From NCBI GenBank assembly GCA_963770915.1, contig CAVYRG010000001.1, positions 1,240,001-1,304,000 of the forward strand: DNA of 64,000 bases, given 5' to 3'. Below, in pieces: positions 36,777 to 45,161 of this stretch; position 1 is the stretch's first letter; each line of letters opens with the position of its first letter. The stretch comes from PALSA-270 sp963770915. Lineage in GTDB: Bacteria; Acidobacteriota; Terriglobia; Terriglobales; Acidobacteriaceae. Under the pieces are notes generated by a model, which made no database searches, was not told the DNA's origin, and worked only from the letters and a program-made list of their open reading frames with translations. A program made the position numbers and the translations under genes.

Positions 36777-36796
36777 CGCGGGCGAGGGCGCCCGCG
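36777..36796. repeat. GC-rich hairpin downstream of cydB
   Basis: CGCGGGCG and CGCCCGCG pair around AGGG, the reverse of the hairpin at 33597-33616. It lies 11 bases beyond the cydB stop, but no T run follows on the minus strand. Confidence 0.5.
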
Positions 36797-36806
36797 CCCC
36801 ATTTTC

Positions 36807-37859
36807 CTAGTATCCCCCGCCCTCGAGCCTCACCTTGCCGCGGAACATGCGGTAGACGAAGACGAAGTATCCGCTCGTGATGAGGATTCCAATCACCCAC
36901 CAGATGACGCCCACGGTCAGGCCGTGAATTCCGGCGGCGGCGTTGTAGATGGTCAGGCTGTACGCTGGATTGGTGCTGGCGGGCAGCACCAAAGGATAAA
37001 GCGCGAAGACCGCGCCTACCAGCATGGCGGTGATGTACAGGCAGGATCCCACGAAAGCCAGCTTCTCCTCGCGCGCCGAGTTGCCCTTGCGCGCGCCCCA
37101 GAGGATCACGAACAAGCTCGCCAACACCACGGCCGGCACCAGCAGGCCGATAGGATGATCGCGGTAGTTGTTCATGACCGATGGCCTTACATAGTAAGTT
37201 GCCGCCAGGCTAATCACGGTCAGCGCCAATTGAACGGGCCACAGAGTGAGCGCGACTTTTCGCGAGCGCTCGGCCAAGTCCCCTTCGGTCTTGATGGCGA
37301 CGTATAGAGCGCCGTGGGTGGTCAACGTCACCAGCGCAACCACGCCGGCCATGACGGTGTACCAGTCGAGAATCCCCGGGTTCGTTCCCGCGCGGAAATT
37401 GGTCCACAGTGGTTCGAAGAAATATCCGTCGCTACCCAGCGGAACGCCGCGGATGACGTTGCCGAGAGCAGCGCCGTAAAAGATTGGCAGCAACGTGCTC
37501 GAAATGGAGAACACAAAATCGAAGAACCCCAGCCACACGGGATTCTCCATGTGGGCGCGCAATTCGATCCCCATGCCGCGCAGCATGAGCAGCCACAGCA
37601 CCATCATGAGCGGAAGATAGAAGCCACTGAATCCGGAGGCATACAGCACGGGGAAGGCAAAGTACAAAGTGCCGCCGGCGGCCAGCAGCCAGACTTCGTT
37701 GCCGTCCCAGACCGGGCCGATGGTTCGCATGACCATGCGCCGCTCGTCGGCGGTTTTGGCGACCAGGAAATAGATGACGCCCGCTCCCAGGTCGAATCCG
37801 TCAAACAGCACATAGGCAGTCAGCATGACTGCAACGATTGCGAACCAGAGTGTTTCCAT
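36807..37859 (-). CDS. cydB: Cytochrome bd ubiquinol oxidase subunit II
   Basis: The 350-residue product has about nine membrane helices and the CydB signatures at the N-terminus (FDGFDLGAGVIYFL, then GPVWDGNEVWLLAAGGTLYFAFP). It pairs with CydA to form the bd-type terminal oxidase, which reduces oxygen with quinol electrons at low oxygen. It follows cydA after 56 bases. No cydX or cydDC is next to it. Confidence 0.96.
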   Translation of the reverse strand: METLWFAIVAVMLTAYVLFDGFDLGAGVIYFLVAKTADERRMVMRTIGPVWDGNEVWLLAAGGTLYFAFPVLYASGFSGFYLPLMMVLWLLMLRGMGIELRAHMENPVWLGFFDFVFSISSTLLPIFYGAALGNVIRGVPLGSDGYFFEPLWTNFRAGTNPGILDWYTVMAGVVALVTLTTHGALYVAIKTEGDLAERSRKVALTLWPVQLALTVISLAATYYVRPSVMNNYRDHPIGLLVPAVVLASLFVILWGARKGNSAREEKLAFVGSCLYITAMLVGAVFALYPLVLPASTNPAYSLTIYNAAAGIHGLTVGVIWWVIGILITSGYFVFVYRMFRGKVRLEGGGY

Positions 37860-37915
37860 AAGTCCTCAGCCCAGCGTCATCACCAAGGCATCTGCGAAGC
37901 GCGGGCGCTCTTGTG

Positions 37916-39265
37916 TTAGTGGCCGGCGGCGGAATTGGCGAGCGGGCCGACCTCCACCTCGCGCCGCACCAAGAACAAGAACAGAATTCCCATCACCGTG
38001 TACATCCCCATGAAGCCAAGCAGGGTGAACATTCCGTTGCCCGCAGAAACTTCCTTGGAGTAGCCCTCGGCGGTCCGCATCAGTCCATAGACGAGCCACG
38101 GTTGCCGGCCAAGTTCCGCTGTCATCCAGCCGGCGGTGTTGGCGATGTAGGGGAATGGCAGGCTCAGCAGCAGAATCCAATGCATCCAGCGCGCCTGGAA
38201 GAGCTTGCCGCGCCAAAGCAGGAAAGCCGAGACCACCATGATGGCAATGAACAATGTTCCCAGCCCGACCATGATGTGGTAGCTGTAGTAAAGCAGCGGG
38301 ATGTTATCCGGCCATTGGTCGGAGGGGAATGCGTCCAGCCCCTGCACCTTCGCCTTCCAACGGCGGTAGGTCAACTCGCTGAGCATGTTGGGAACGATGA
38401 GGGGATTGTCGATCTTCTTCTGACTTACGTCCGGCTGGCCAACGATGACAAGAGGCGCTCCGGGCTGGCTGGTGAACAGGGCCTCCATGCCCGCGAGCGT
38501 GGCGGGTTGGTTGCGGGCGATCATTCTGCCCTGGCCATCACCGGTGGGAAACAGCTGCAGGATGGTGAATACGCAGCCGGCGATCACGCCGACTTTGATG
38601 AACATCTTCGCGTGCCCGGTAAACTTGCCCCACAAAAGGTAGAACGCTCCCACAGAAGTCATCACGAAGGCGCCGGTGATGGCCGCCCCGCCCATGTTGT
38701 GGGCGTACTGCCACCACGCCCAGGGGTTCAGCACCAATTGCCAGAAGCTGGTGAGCTGGACCGAACCGTCGGGAGCGAAGGCGTAGCCCACGGGATGCTG
38801 CATCCATGCATCGGTGGCGATGATGAAGAAGCCGGAAAGCCAGGAACCCACAAACACCGCCACCGCCGACCACCAGTGCCCGCGCGGGCTAAGCCGCTTT
38901 TCGCCGTAAAGAAACAGGCCCAGAAACGCCGACTCCAGGAAGAAGGCAAACATGCCCTCCATGGCCAGGGTCTGGCCGATGACGCCGCCGGCGAAGCGCG
39001 AGAAGTGCGACCAGTTGGTGCCGAACTGGAATTCCATGGGGATTCCAGTGACCACGCCGAAGACAAAATTAATCCCGAAAATGCGCGCCCAGAAACGTGC
39101 GGATTGGTTGTAGAGATCGGCCTTGGCCGGGTCTTTGCTACGCAGAGCCAGCGTCTTGAGGATCACAATGAGCGGCGCCAGGCCCATGGTGAGTTGGGGA
39201 AACAGGTAGTGGAAAGTTACGGTGAAGGCAAAATGAAGGCGGTCGACAAGCAGTGCGCTTTCCAT
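37916..39265 (-). CDS. cydA: Cytochrome bd ubiquinol oxidase subunit I
   Basis: The 449-residue product has nine membrane helices. Expected heme contacts are visible: the N-terminal His in DRLHFAFTVTFHYLFPQ, His in DAWMQHPVGY, and the Met/His region of YSYHIMVGLGTL. The GWMTAELGRQPWLVYG motif is complete. The Q-loop is short, so this is the Q-loop-short (CIO-like) type rather than the E. coli form. It oxidises quinol on the outer side of the membrane. A perfect CRP-type box lies 44 bases upstream of the ATG. Confidence 0.97.
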   Translation of the reverse strand: MESALLVDRLHFAFTVTFHYLFPQLTMGLAPLIVILKTLALRSKDPAKADLYNQSARFWARIFGINFVFGVVTGIPMEFQFGTNWSHFSRFAGGVIGQTLAMEGMFAFFLESAFLGLFLYGEKRLSPRGHWWSAVAVFVGSWLSGFFIIATDAWMQHPVGYAFAPDGSVQLTSFWQLVLNPWAWWQYAHNMGGAAITGAFVMTSVGAFYLLWGKFTGHAKMFIKVGVIAGCVFTILQLFPTGDGQGRMIARNQPATLAGMEALFTSQPGAPLVIVGQPDVSQKKIDNPLIVPNMLSELTYRRWKAKVQGLDAFPSDQWPDNIPLLYYSYHIMVGLGTLFIAIMVVSAFLLWRGKLFQARWMHWILLLSLPFPYIANTAGWMTAELGRQPWLVYGLMRTAEGYSKEVSAGNGMFTLLGFMGMYTVMGILFLFLVRREVEVGPLANSAAGH

Positions 39266-39308
39266 AATTAAGAGGCCCGCATTATCTCGAAGCGGGCGAT
39301 CGAAAAGC

Positions 39309-39324
39309 TGTGATCAGCGTCACA
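39309..39324. promoter_or_regulatory. CRP/FNR-family binding site upstream of cydAB
   Basis: TGTGATCAGCGTCACA matches the CRP consensus TGTGA-N6-TCACA exactly. It is the natural control site for cydA, whose ATG is at 39265. No CRP-family regulator is encoded in the window. Confidence 0.75.
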
Positions 39325-39406
39325 ATTTGGATTCTTCATCGGCAGCCATGGACCCGGACTTGAGAAAGCGCCCGCCCAGGTCTTAGGCCCCGAGGTTACG
39401 ATCTTT

Positions 39407-39910
39407 TTAGCTGAGGCCGGCACGGCGTTTCAAATGCGCCCGCCGAATATCGCGGCGGCGGCCGGCATCATCGTAGCGGCGCTTTTCTTCCTCGGTTTCG
39501 GGGATCACGGCGGGAACCGCTAAGCGGTTTCCCTTTCCATCTACGGCTACGAAGGTCAAGTAGGCGGAGCTCACGTGGCGGCGATTGTCCTCGATATAGT
39601 TCTCCACCCAGGCTTTGACGCCGACTTCCATCGAGGTATGAAAGACGCGGTTTACCGAGGAGCGCAAAATCACCAAGTCGCCCACATGCACGGGAACCAG
39701 GAAATCCATGTGATCGATGGAGGCGGTCACGACGTAGTTCCGGCAATGGCGATGGGCCGCCAAGGCTCCGGCCATGTCAATCCAGTGCATGAGGCGTCCG
39801 CCGAGCAGAGCGGTCAAAGGATTGGCGTCGTTGGGCAGAACAAACTCGTTCATTTCGGATTGCGAGTCGCGGACCGGCCGAGGAGTCAACAAATCAGGGT
39901 TCGGGTTCAT
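39407..39910 (-). CDS. Hotdog-fold acyl-CoA thioesterase (YciA/BACH type)
   Basis: The start at 39910 overlaps the stop of the upstream gene by four bases (ATGA), which suggests translational coupling, and gives 167 residues. The hotdog core has FVLPNDANPLTALLGGRLMHWIDMAGALAAHRH with the catalytic Asp, then VTASIDHMDFLVPVHVGDLVILRSSVNRVFHTSMEVGVKAW. The family hydrolyses acyl-CoA. The gene may work with its upstream neighbour, of unknown function. Confidence 0.9.
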   Translation of the reverse strand: MNPNPDLLTPRPVRDSQSEMNEFVLPNDANPLTALLGGRLMHWIDMAGALAAHRHCRNYVVTASIDHMDFLVPVHVGDLVILRSSVNRVFHTSMEVGVKAWVENYIEDNRRHVSSAYLTFVAVDGKGNRLAVPAVIPETEEEKRRYDDAGRRRDIRRAHLKRRAGLS

Positions 39911-40377
39911 GAGTTCAGGCTCGACAGAGAATCCGCCGGAGCGGAGGGCATTCGGCGAAGCAAGTAGGACTCGAGGTAACACTCCGCCATTTTCTGGATA
40001 CGAGCATCGGGATGCGGCAAGGTCCACTGGCCGGCAACGGCGTCGTACTGCAGTTCGCCGTGCTGCGCCGGGCGATGTTCCACTTCGCAGACAAAGCACA
40101 TCCGCAGTTGCGCGCCGTCACGCACTACCGAAAAGCGCACCGCATCGTAGGGCCGCTGCTGCGGCAAGCGGGAGCAAGCGGTCGCGTAGCCGAGGTTGCA
40201 GAACTCCGTCAGCTCGTCGTGGCTTGGTTCGGCGCCCTCATGGCCCGGAGCGTTGCAATGGCCTTCCCAACCTGCCCCCAAAGGCAGGCGCGAGGGATGC
40301 GGCCACGCTCCGCCGGAAAGCTTTCGCGTGGGTACGAAGAATGGACAGGCCAAGAGAATCTCCGCGGAACCAAACAT
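39907..40377 (-). CDS. Conserved protein of unknown function, coupled to the thioesterase
   Basis: From the ATG at 40377 the product is 156 residues. Its core (GGAWPHPSRLPLGAGWEGHC, EPSHDELTEFCNLGYATACSRLP, then PHPDARIQKMAECYLESYLLRR) looks conserved, and I recall acidobacterial proteins with this pattern. Cysteines at GHC, EFCNLGYATAC and CFVCEVEH could bind a metal. The frame stays open upstream into the MITE-like element, but that part looks non-coding. Its stop overlaps the thioesterase ATG. Confidence 0.65.
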   Translation of the reverse strand: MFGSAEILLACPFFVPTRKLSGGAWPHPSRLPLGAGWEGHCNAPGHEGAEPSHDELTEFCNLGYATACSRLPQQRPYDAVRFSVVRDGAQLRMCFVCEVEHRPAQHGELQYDAVAGQWTLPHPDARIQKMAECYLESYLLRRMPSAPADSLSSLNS

Positions 40378-40419
40378 TGTATCGAGGGAAGCGCGAAGCG
40401 CCAAACGGAAGAGGAAGGG

Positions 40420-40608
40420 TCGTGCCGCAATTTGGATATTTCTCACATTTGTCATTCCGACGCGCAGCCGCATCGCGCGGGAGCCTGACCTGAGCGAAGT
40501 CAAAGGGAATCTGCTGTTTTGATGCTGGCAACAAGCAGATTCCTCGCCGATAAGGCCGGCTCGGAATGGCAATGGTTGGCACAAATTCGCCAAACCGAGC
40601 CACTACCC
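40420..40608 (+). mobile_element. MITE-like element, copy 3
   Basis: It begins GTGCCGCAATTTGGATATTT, carries GTCATTCCGACGCGCAG, ATCTGCTGTTTTGATGC, AACAAGCAGATTCCTCGCC and GATAAGGCCGG, and ends ATTCGCCAAACCGAGCCAC. Its right end, read in reverse, is GTAGTGGCTCGGTTTGG, close to the left end of copies 1 and 2. An extra 20-25 bases lie between the two inner arms compared with copy 2. Confidence 0.7.
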
Positions 40609-40690
40609 GGAAGAATCAGGGGCCAAAGGAACGCGAAAGACTGTAGTAGTCTCGTAAGCGCTTCTCTTGCCCGCGAGGAATTGTGCCGCT

Positions 40691-40999
40691 ATGGATCGCA
40701 TTGCCATGCTGACTGAAATACTTTCCCAGAATCCGGGCGACTCATTCGCGCGCTACGGGCTGGCCATGGAATATTCCAATTCCGGACAAATCAACGAGGC
40801 ACTCGCCGAGTTCAACAAGCTGCTGGCAGCGCACCCTGACTACACTCCCGGCTACTTCATGGCAGCACAGACTTTGGCGAAAGCGGAGCGCGCCGAGGAA
40901 GCCAAGAAGATGCTGAGCGATGGTATTGCTTCCGCCCGGCGCACCGGCAACGCGCATGCGCTAAGCGAGATGGAAGCGATGCTGGCGGAGCTGGGATGA
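40691..40999 (+). CDS. Small TPR-repeat protein
   Basis: The ATG at 40691 gives 102 residues with two or three tetratricopeptide-like helical pairs (FARYGLAMEYSNSGQINEALAEFNKLLAAHPDYTPGYFMAAQTLAKAERAEEAKKML). TPRs mediate protein-protein contacts; no other domain is present. A GAGG about 12 bases upstream is a weak ribosome binding site. It stands alone. Confidence 0.8.
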   Translation: MDRIAMLTEILSQNPGDSFARYGLAMEYSNSGQINEALAEFNKLLAAHPDYTPGYFMAAQTLAKAERAEEAKKMLSDGIASARRTGNAHALSEMEAMLAELG

Positions 41000-41066
41000 T
41001 TGATATTCCTGTGGCCCGTCTATGAGGCGTGAACATCAAAAATCCCCACTCTGAAGGATCCTTCCA

Positions 41067-41870
41067 CTACGTAATGCTTCGTGCCATTTTGGCCATCTGC
41101 CGCTCGACCAATCCCGGAACAAGTTGATAGAGCCTCACCACCAGATGCATAGTCCACGGCACGATCACTTCGCGCTTGTTCTTCAGATAACCATCGAGCA
41201 CGGCCCGCGCGACCCGATCCGCAGTGATGCCGCGAGCTAACTCGGGACGCGCGCGCTTCACTTCTTTTCCCTTCAGGGCGTTCACGCCAAAGTCAGTTCG
41301 CACGAAACCGGGGCATATGGTAAGAACGTTGATTCCGGCAGACTTCAATTCCATGCGCGCCGCCTTTCCCATCGCGTTCAAGGCAAATTTGGTCGCGCTA
41401 TAGACGCCGGAAAAAGGCAGCGGAATGTGCCCCGCCACGCTGGAGATGTTGATGATCGTGCCCGAGTTTTGCTGCTTCATGACGGGAATGACCGCTTGCA
41501 TGGCCATCATGGCGCCGAAGAAATTCGTTTCGAAAATATCGCGGCAGGCGGCCATATCCACATTGGCAATCGAGTCGAGCACACCCTGGCCGGCGTTGTT
41601 TACCCAAACATCCACCCGGCCGAAATGGCGCATGGTGAGCCCCAGCACGCGGTCGATTTCCTCGCGATGGCGAACGTCACAGGACATTGCCACGGTTCGC
41701 TCGACATGGCCGATGCGCGTGCGGGCAGCTTCGGCGCGAGCCGCATCGCGGGATAACAACACCACGCTAGCCCCGTGGGCGGCAAAAACTTTGGCAATCG
41801 CTTCGCCGATTCCCATCGAAGCGCCGGTCACGACTACAACTTTTCCGGAGGCGTTATTCTTTTCAGGCAT
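41067..41870 (-). CDS. Short-chain dehydrogenase/reductase
   Basis: The 267-residue product has the SDR cofactor motif TGASMGIGEAI (TGxxxGIG), the NNAG strand (VWVNNAGQGV), the catalytic Ser in NISSVAG and the YSATK motif (Tyr and Lys of the active site). The C-terminal segment (IVPWTMHLVVRLYQLVPGLVERQM) resembles membrane-associating SDRs. It oxidises or reduces an alcohol or carbonyl with NAD(P); the substrate is unknown. Confidence 0.94.
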   Translation of the reverse strand: MPEKNNASGKVVVVTGASMGIGEAIAKVFAAHGASVVLLSRDAARAEAARTRIGHVERTVAMSCDVRHREEIDRVLGLTMRHFGRVDVWVNNAGQGVLDSIANVDMAACRDIFETNFFGAMMAMQAVIPVMKQQNSGTIINISSVAGHIPLPFSGVYSATKFALNAMGKAARMELKSAGINVLTICPGFVRTDFGVNALKGKEVKRARPELARGITADRVARAVLDGYLKNKREVIVPWTMHLVVRLYQLVPGLVERQMAKMARSIT

Positions 41871-41979
41871 GGGGTCAACTTCCCTTCATCCTACCGACAT
41901 CCTACCGAAGATAAATGAAGGGCGGGCGTACAATCGAGAAAATGCGCGAGTCGCGTCTCGCGAGGAAGTCGGAGGCCAT

Positions 41980-42591
41980 TTGAGCACGCTTCTGCCGCTG
42001 TTTCCCCTGGAAGTTGTCCTCATGCCGGGGGTGTCACTGCCTCTTCATATTTTTGAACCGCGCTACAGAGAGATGGTGGCGGAATGCCTGAACCAGAAGA
42101 GGCCGTTTGGCGTAGTACGGACAAAAGACGAAGGGGTCGCGGAAATCGGCTGCACTGCGGAAATTGTGACGGTCGCCAAGAAATACCCCGATGGCCGGAT
42201 GGATATCGTCACGCGAGGGGTTCAGCGCTTCGAGGTCATGGAAGTGAACCAGGAGCGCTCTTTCCTGCAGGCCGAAGTGCTTTACCTGCACGATGAACCG
42301 GGTACGGCAAGCGCGAACGAAGTTGCGCAAGCGATCAAACTTCACGGCGAACTCATGGCGCTCGCCGGAAACAAGGAGGAAAGTTCGCCTTCGGTCGAGC
42401 CGAGGCTACTTTCTTTTCATCTGGTGGGATCGCTTCCGCTGGATCTCGACTTCAAACAAACGCTGCTCGGCATAAAGTCGGAGCCCGAGCGGATGCACGC
42501 CGTTATTTCTTACTTCGAGGCCATCCTCCCCAACCTGCGAAGAGCGGTTTATGCCCGCCAGAAGGCGGGAGGCAACGGCCACGCGACGTGA
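41980..42591 (+). CDS. LON-protease substrate-binding domain protein
   Basis: I take a TTG start at 41980, just after GGAGG (41971-41975), giving 203 residues; the same frame is open upstream but that part is antisense to the SDR gene. The product is a stand-alone LON N-terminal domain: LFPLEVVLMPGVSLPLHIFEPRYREMV, GCTAEIVTVAKKYPDGRMDIVTRGVQRFEV. No ATPase or protease part follows. Such proteins are widespread but of unknown function; binding of unfolded protein is assumed by analogy. The ADOP permease follows 15 bases later on the same strand. Confidence 0.88.
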   Translation: MSTLLPLFPLEVVLMPGVSLPLHIFEPRYREMVAECLNQKRPFGVVRTKDEGVAEIGCTAEIVTVAKKYPDGRMDIVTRGVQRFEVMEVNQERSFLQAEVLYLHDEPGTASANEVAQAIKLHGELMALAGNKEESSPSVEPRLLSFHLVGSLPLDLDFKQTLLGIKSEPERMHAVISYFEAILPNLRRAVYARQKAGGNGHAT

Positions 42592-42606
42592 ACATTCGGA
42601 GATAGC

Positions 42607-45033
42607 GTGCTGGAAAACCTCACTTTCGATCTCCGGCTGGCGTACCGTGGGCTAAGAGCAGACCGCCGGGCCTCTGTCGCTTCTATTCTGGCGCTCGCGC
42701 TCGGTATCGGTTCATCAACCATCGCGTTCAGCGTGTTCTACAACGTTCTGCTGGAGCCGTTCCCCTACAAAGGCTCGAATCGGTTGGTCACCTTCTCCAT
42801 TCAAAATCTGGCGAACTCCGGGGGGAGTACGGGTCGCAATTTCTTCTCGGCTTCGGAGTTCAAGGCCTTCCGCGAAGAAAACCATGTTTTCGAAGACACT
42901 GTCGCCTACAACCGGGCGCACAGTGTCCTTTATAGCGATGGCATCGGAACCCGGGTGTTGCCCGGCCTAGCGACCGTGACCAGCAATACGTTTGAGTTCT
43001 ACGGTGTGTCTTCTCTGCTCGGGCGGACGCTGACGGCCGAAGATGCGAAGCCCGGCTCGCCGCCGGTTTTCGTGATGAATTACCGATTGTGGCGGAGCGA
43101 ATTCGACGGCGACCCGGCCCTACTGGGCAAGAGCTTCATCCTCGACGGCCAGCCGAGAACGCTAGTTGGAATCATGCCGCCGAGGTTCGACATTTACCGG
43201 GCGAGCATCTGGGCGCCGGAACCAGCGGGCGCAGAAAGCGGGGAGATTGTTGGAAGGCTCAAGCCGGGAATAAGAGTGGAAACGGCCGCGGCCGATCTCG
43301 ATGTAATTGCGCACCGGCTAACCAGCAACGAGCAATTCGCTCTCAATCCGGAAAAGTACGCAGTGGTGGTTACAAAGCTGATCGACACTGCTGTAGGAAG
43401 TTTCGACAAAGCCTTGTATGTTCTGCTTGCCACCGTGTTCATGCTGTTACTGATTGCGTGCACGAATGTCGCGAACTTGCTGCTGGCGCGAGGAATCACC
43501 CGCGGTCAAGAGGTTGCAATTCGCACGGCTCTGGGCGCCAGCCGGCGTCGAATCATTCAGCAGTTCGTGGCTGAGAGCTTTCTGCTTTCAGCTGCAGCCT
43601 GTCTGCTCGGGTGGTTGATCGCGTACTTTGGGCTAAAGCTCGTAGTTGCGATCCTTCCTCAGGATGCAATTCCGGGCGAAGCAGTTATCGGAATGAATTC
43701 CAGGGTGCTACTGTTTGCGATTACGATTACAGCGCTTACAACTCTCCTCTGCAGCCTTGCGCCGATGCTCCACGCGTTGAAGAACGATTCTCGCCTCGGG
43801 CTGGCGGCCAAGCGCGCGGACGCCGTCGAGCACGGCAGATTACGCAGCGTGCTTGTCGTCGCCGAGGTTGCGCTGTCGGTGGTCCTTGTCACAGGAGCCG
43901 GGTTGCTGATGCGAAATTTCCTGGCGTTGACTCAGGTCGAATTGCCGTTCGATCCGGCAAAGACCCTGTACGCGGAGCTGGCGCTTCCGCAGGATCGTTA
44001 CTATGGCAAGCCCGACAGAAAGCCAGCCTTTTTTGATCAGCTCTTGCCGCGGGTTGCGCAGCTTCCCGGCGTGATTTCGGTAAGCGAGACCCTGATGCTG
44101 CCGCCCGACGAAGGTTCGTGGACTGATGTTGATATTCCAGGAAAGCCGCACACGGAGCGTTGGACTACCGATATTGAGCTGTGCACGCAAGGTTACTTTC
44201 AGACGTTAGGCCTTCAACTGCAACAAGGCAGACTTTTTTCTCAGGACGATCTTGAGGCTCACCGTCACGTGACGGTGGTCAATAAGGAGTTGGCCCGGAA
44301 GTATTTTGATGGCCGGAATCCAATCGGACGAAAGATCAAGTTCGAAGTACTTGACCGGCCGTTTCTTGATGCGCCACACAACGCATACTTCGAGATTGTC
44401 GGCGTGGTCAGTGATTTCGAGACGCGGCCGGAAGGCGCCGGGTACAACTTGATGCCGGAGGCGTTTCTTCCGGCCAGTGTGGCGGGGTTTGGCAATCCGC
44501 TGCATATCATCGCGAAAACCGCGCAGGACCCGCAGGTGCTGCTGAAAAGCGTCTACCACGAAGTAGCGGCGATCGATCCGAGTGTGGGATTCAGCCACTC
44601 CGGCTCGATTGAGGATTTGCTCCACAACGAGTTCAGCGCGCCGCGGTTCGAATTTGTAGCTCTGAGCGCGTTTGCAGCGATTGGTCTGTTGCTCATGGTG
44701 ATCGGCGTGTTCAGCGTAATGACTTATTTTGTTTCGTCTCGCACTCATGAGATCGGGGTACGCATGGCGCTTGGGGCAGAGCGGGCCAGCGTTCTGAAGA
44801 TGGTGTGGCGCAAGGGGATGGCCCTCGTCTCGTCAGGAATCGTTGTGGGGTTGTTCACAGGTCTCGGCCTGAGCGGTTTTCTCGGCAGCATTCTCTGGGG
44901 TACCCGCACGGCCGATCCATGGACGTTCGCTTTGTCGATTGGAATCATCCTGATCTCGGGATCGGTCGCCTGCTTCCTTCCTGCCCGTCGCGCAACGCGA
45001 GTTGACCCCTTGGTGATGCTTCGTTACGAATAG
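42607..45033 (+). CDS. Duplicated FtsX/MacB-like permease (ADOP family)
   Basis: The 808-residue product starts at GTG 42607 with GGAG a few bases upstream. It has the ADOP layout: one N-terminal helix (SILALALGIGSSTIAFSVFYNVLLEPFPY), a periplasmic MacB core domain, a three-helix FtsX block (about 260-400), a second helix and periplasmic domain (about 415-690), and a final FtsX block with SSRTHEIGVRMALGAERASVLKMV and PARRATRVDPLVMLRYE. These permeases lack an ATPase subunit in the same gene and none is adjacent. They are greatly expanded in Acidobacteria; export or antibiotic-peptide resistance is assumed from MacB. Confidence 0.93.
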   Translation: MLENLTFDLRLAYRGLRADRRASVASILALALGIGSSTIAFSVFYNVLLEPFPYKGSNRLVTFSIQNLANSGGSTGRNFFSASEFKAFREENHVFEDTVAYNRAHSVLYSDGIGTRVLPGLATVTSNTFEFYGVSSLLGRTLTAEDAKPGSPPVFVMNYRLWRSEFDGDPALLGKSFILDGQPRTLVGIMPPRFDIYRASIWAPEPAGAESGEIVGRLKPGIRVETAAADLDVIAHRLTSNEQFALNPEKYAVVVTKLIDTAVGSFDKALYVLLATVFMLLLIACTNVANLLLARGITRGQEVAIRTALGASRRRIIQQFVAESFLLSAAACLLGWLIAYFGLKLVVAILPQDAIPGEAVIGMNSRVLLFAITITALTTLLCSLAPMLHALKNDSRLGLAAKRADAVEHGRLRSVLVVAEVALSVVLVTGAGLLMRNFLALTQVELPFDPAKTLYAELALPQDRYYGKPDRKPAFFDQLLPRVAQLPGVISVSETLMLPPDEGSWTDVDIPGKPHTERWTTDIELCTQGYFQTLGLQLQQGRLFSQDDLEAHRHVTVVNKELARKYFDGRNPIGRKIKFEVLDRPFLDAPHNAYFEIVGVVSDFETRPEGAGYNLMPEAFLPASVAGFGNPLHIIAKTAQDPQVLLKSVYHEVAAIDPSVGFSHSGSIEDLLHNEFSAPRFEFVALSAFAAIGLLLMVIGVFSVMTYFVSSRTHEIGVRMALGAERASVLKMVWRKGMALVSSGIVVGLFTGLGLSGFLGSILWGTRTADPWTFALSIGIILISGSVACFLPARRATRVDPLVMLRYE

Positions 45034-45161
45034 ATTGAGCTGAATCGGTTCATGATTTGTGTTTGTGCGGACGCTGCATCACGAATTGGTGAACCCCAGA
45101 GAGCCGGGATCAGCGGCGTATAATCGAGAGCAAGGGGTGGCTTCCTTTCTGGGGGTTTGGC

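Noticed and set aside
41425..41979. A 185-codon N-terminal extension of the LON-domain protein
   Set aside because: It is wholly antisense to the SDR gene; a TTG with GGAGG at 41980 gives the normal domain start.
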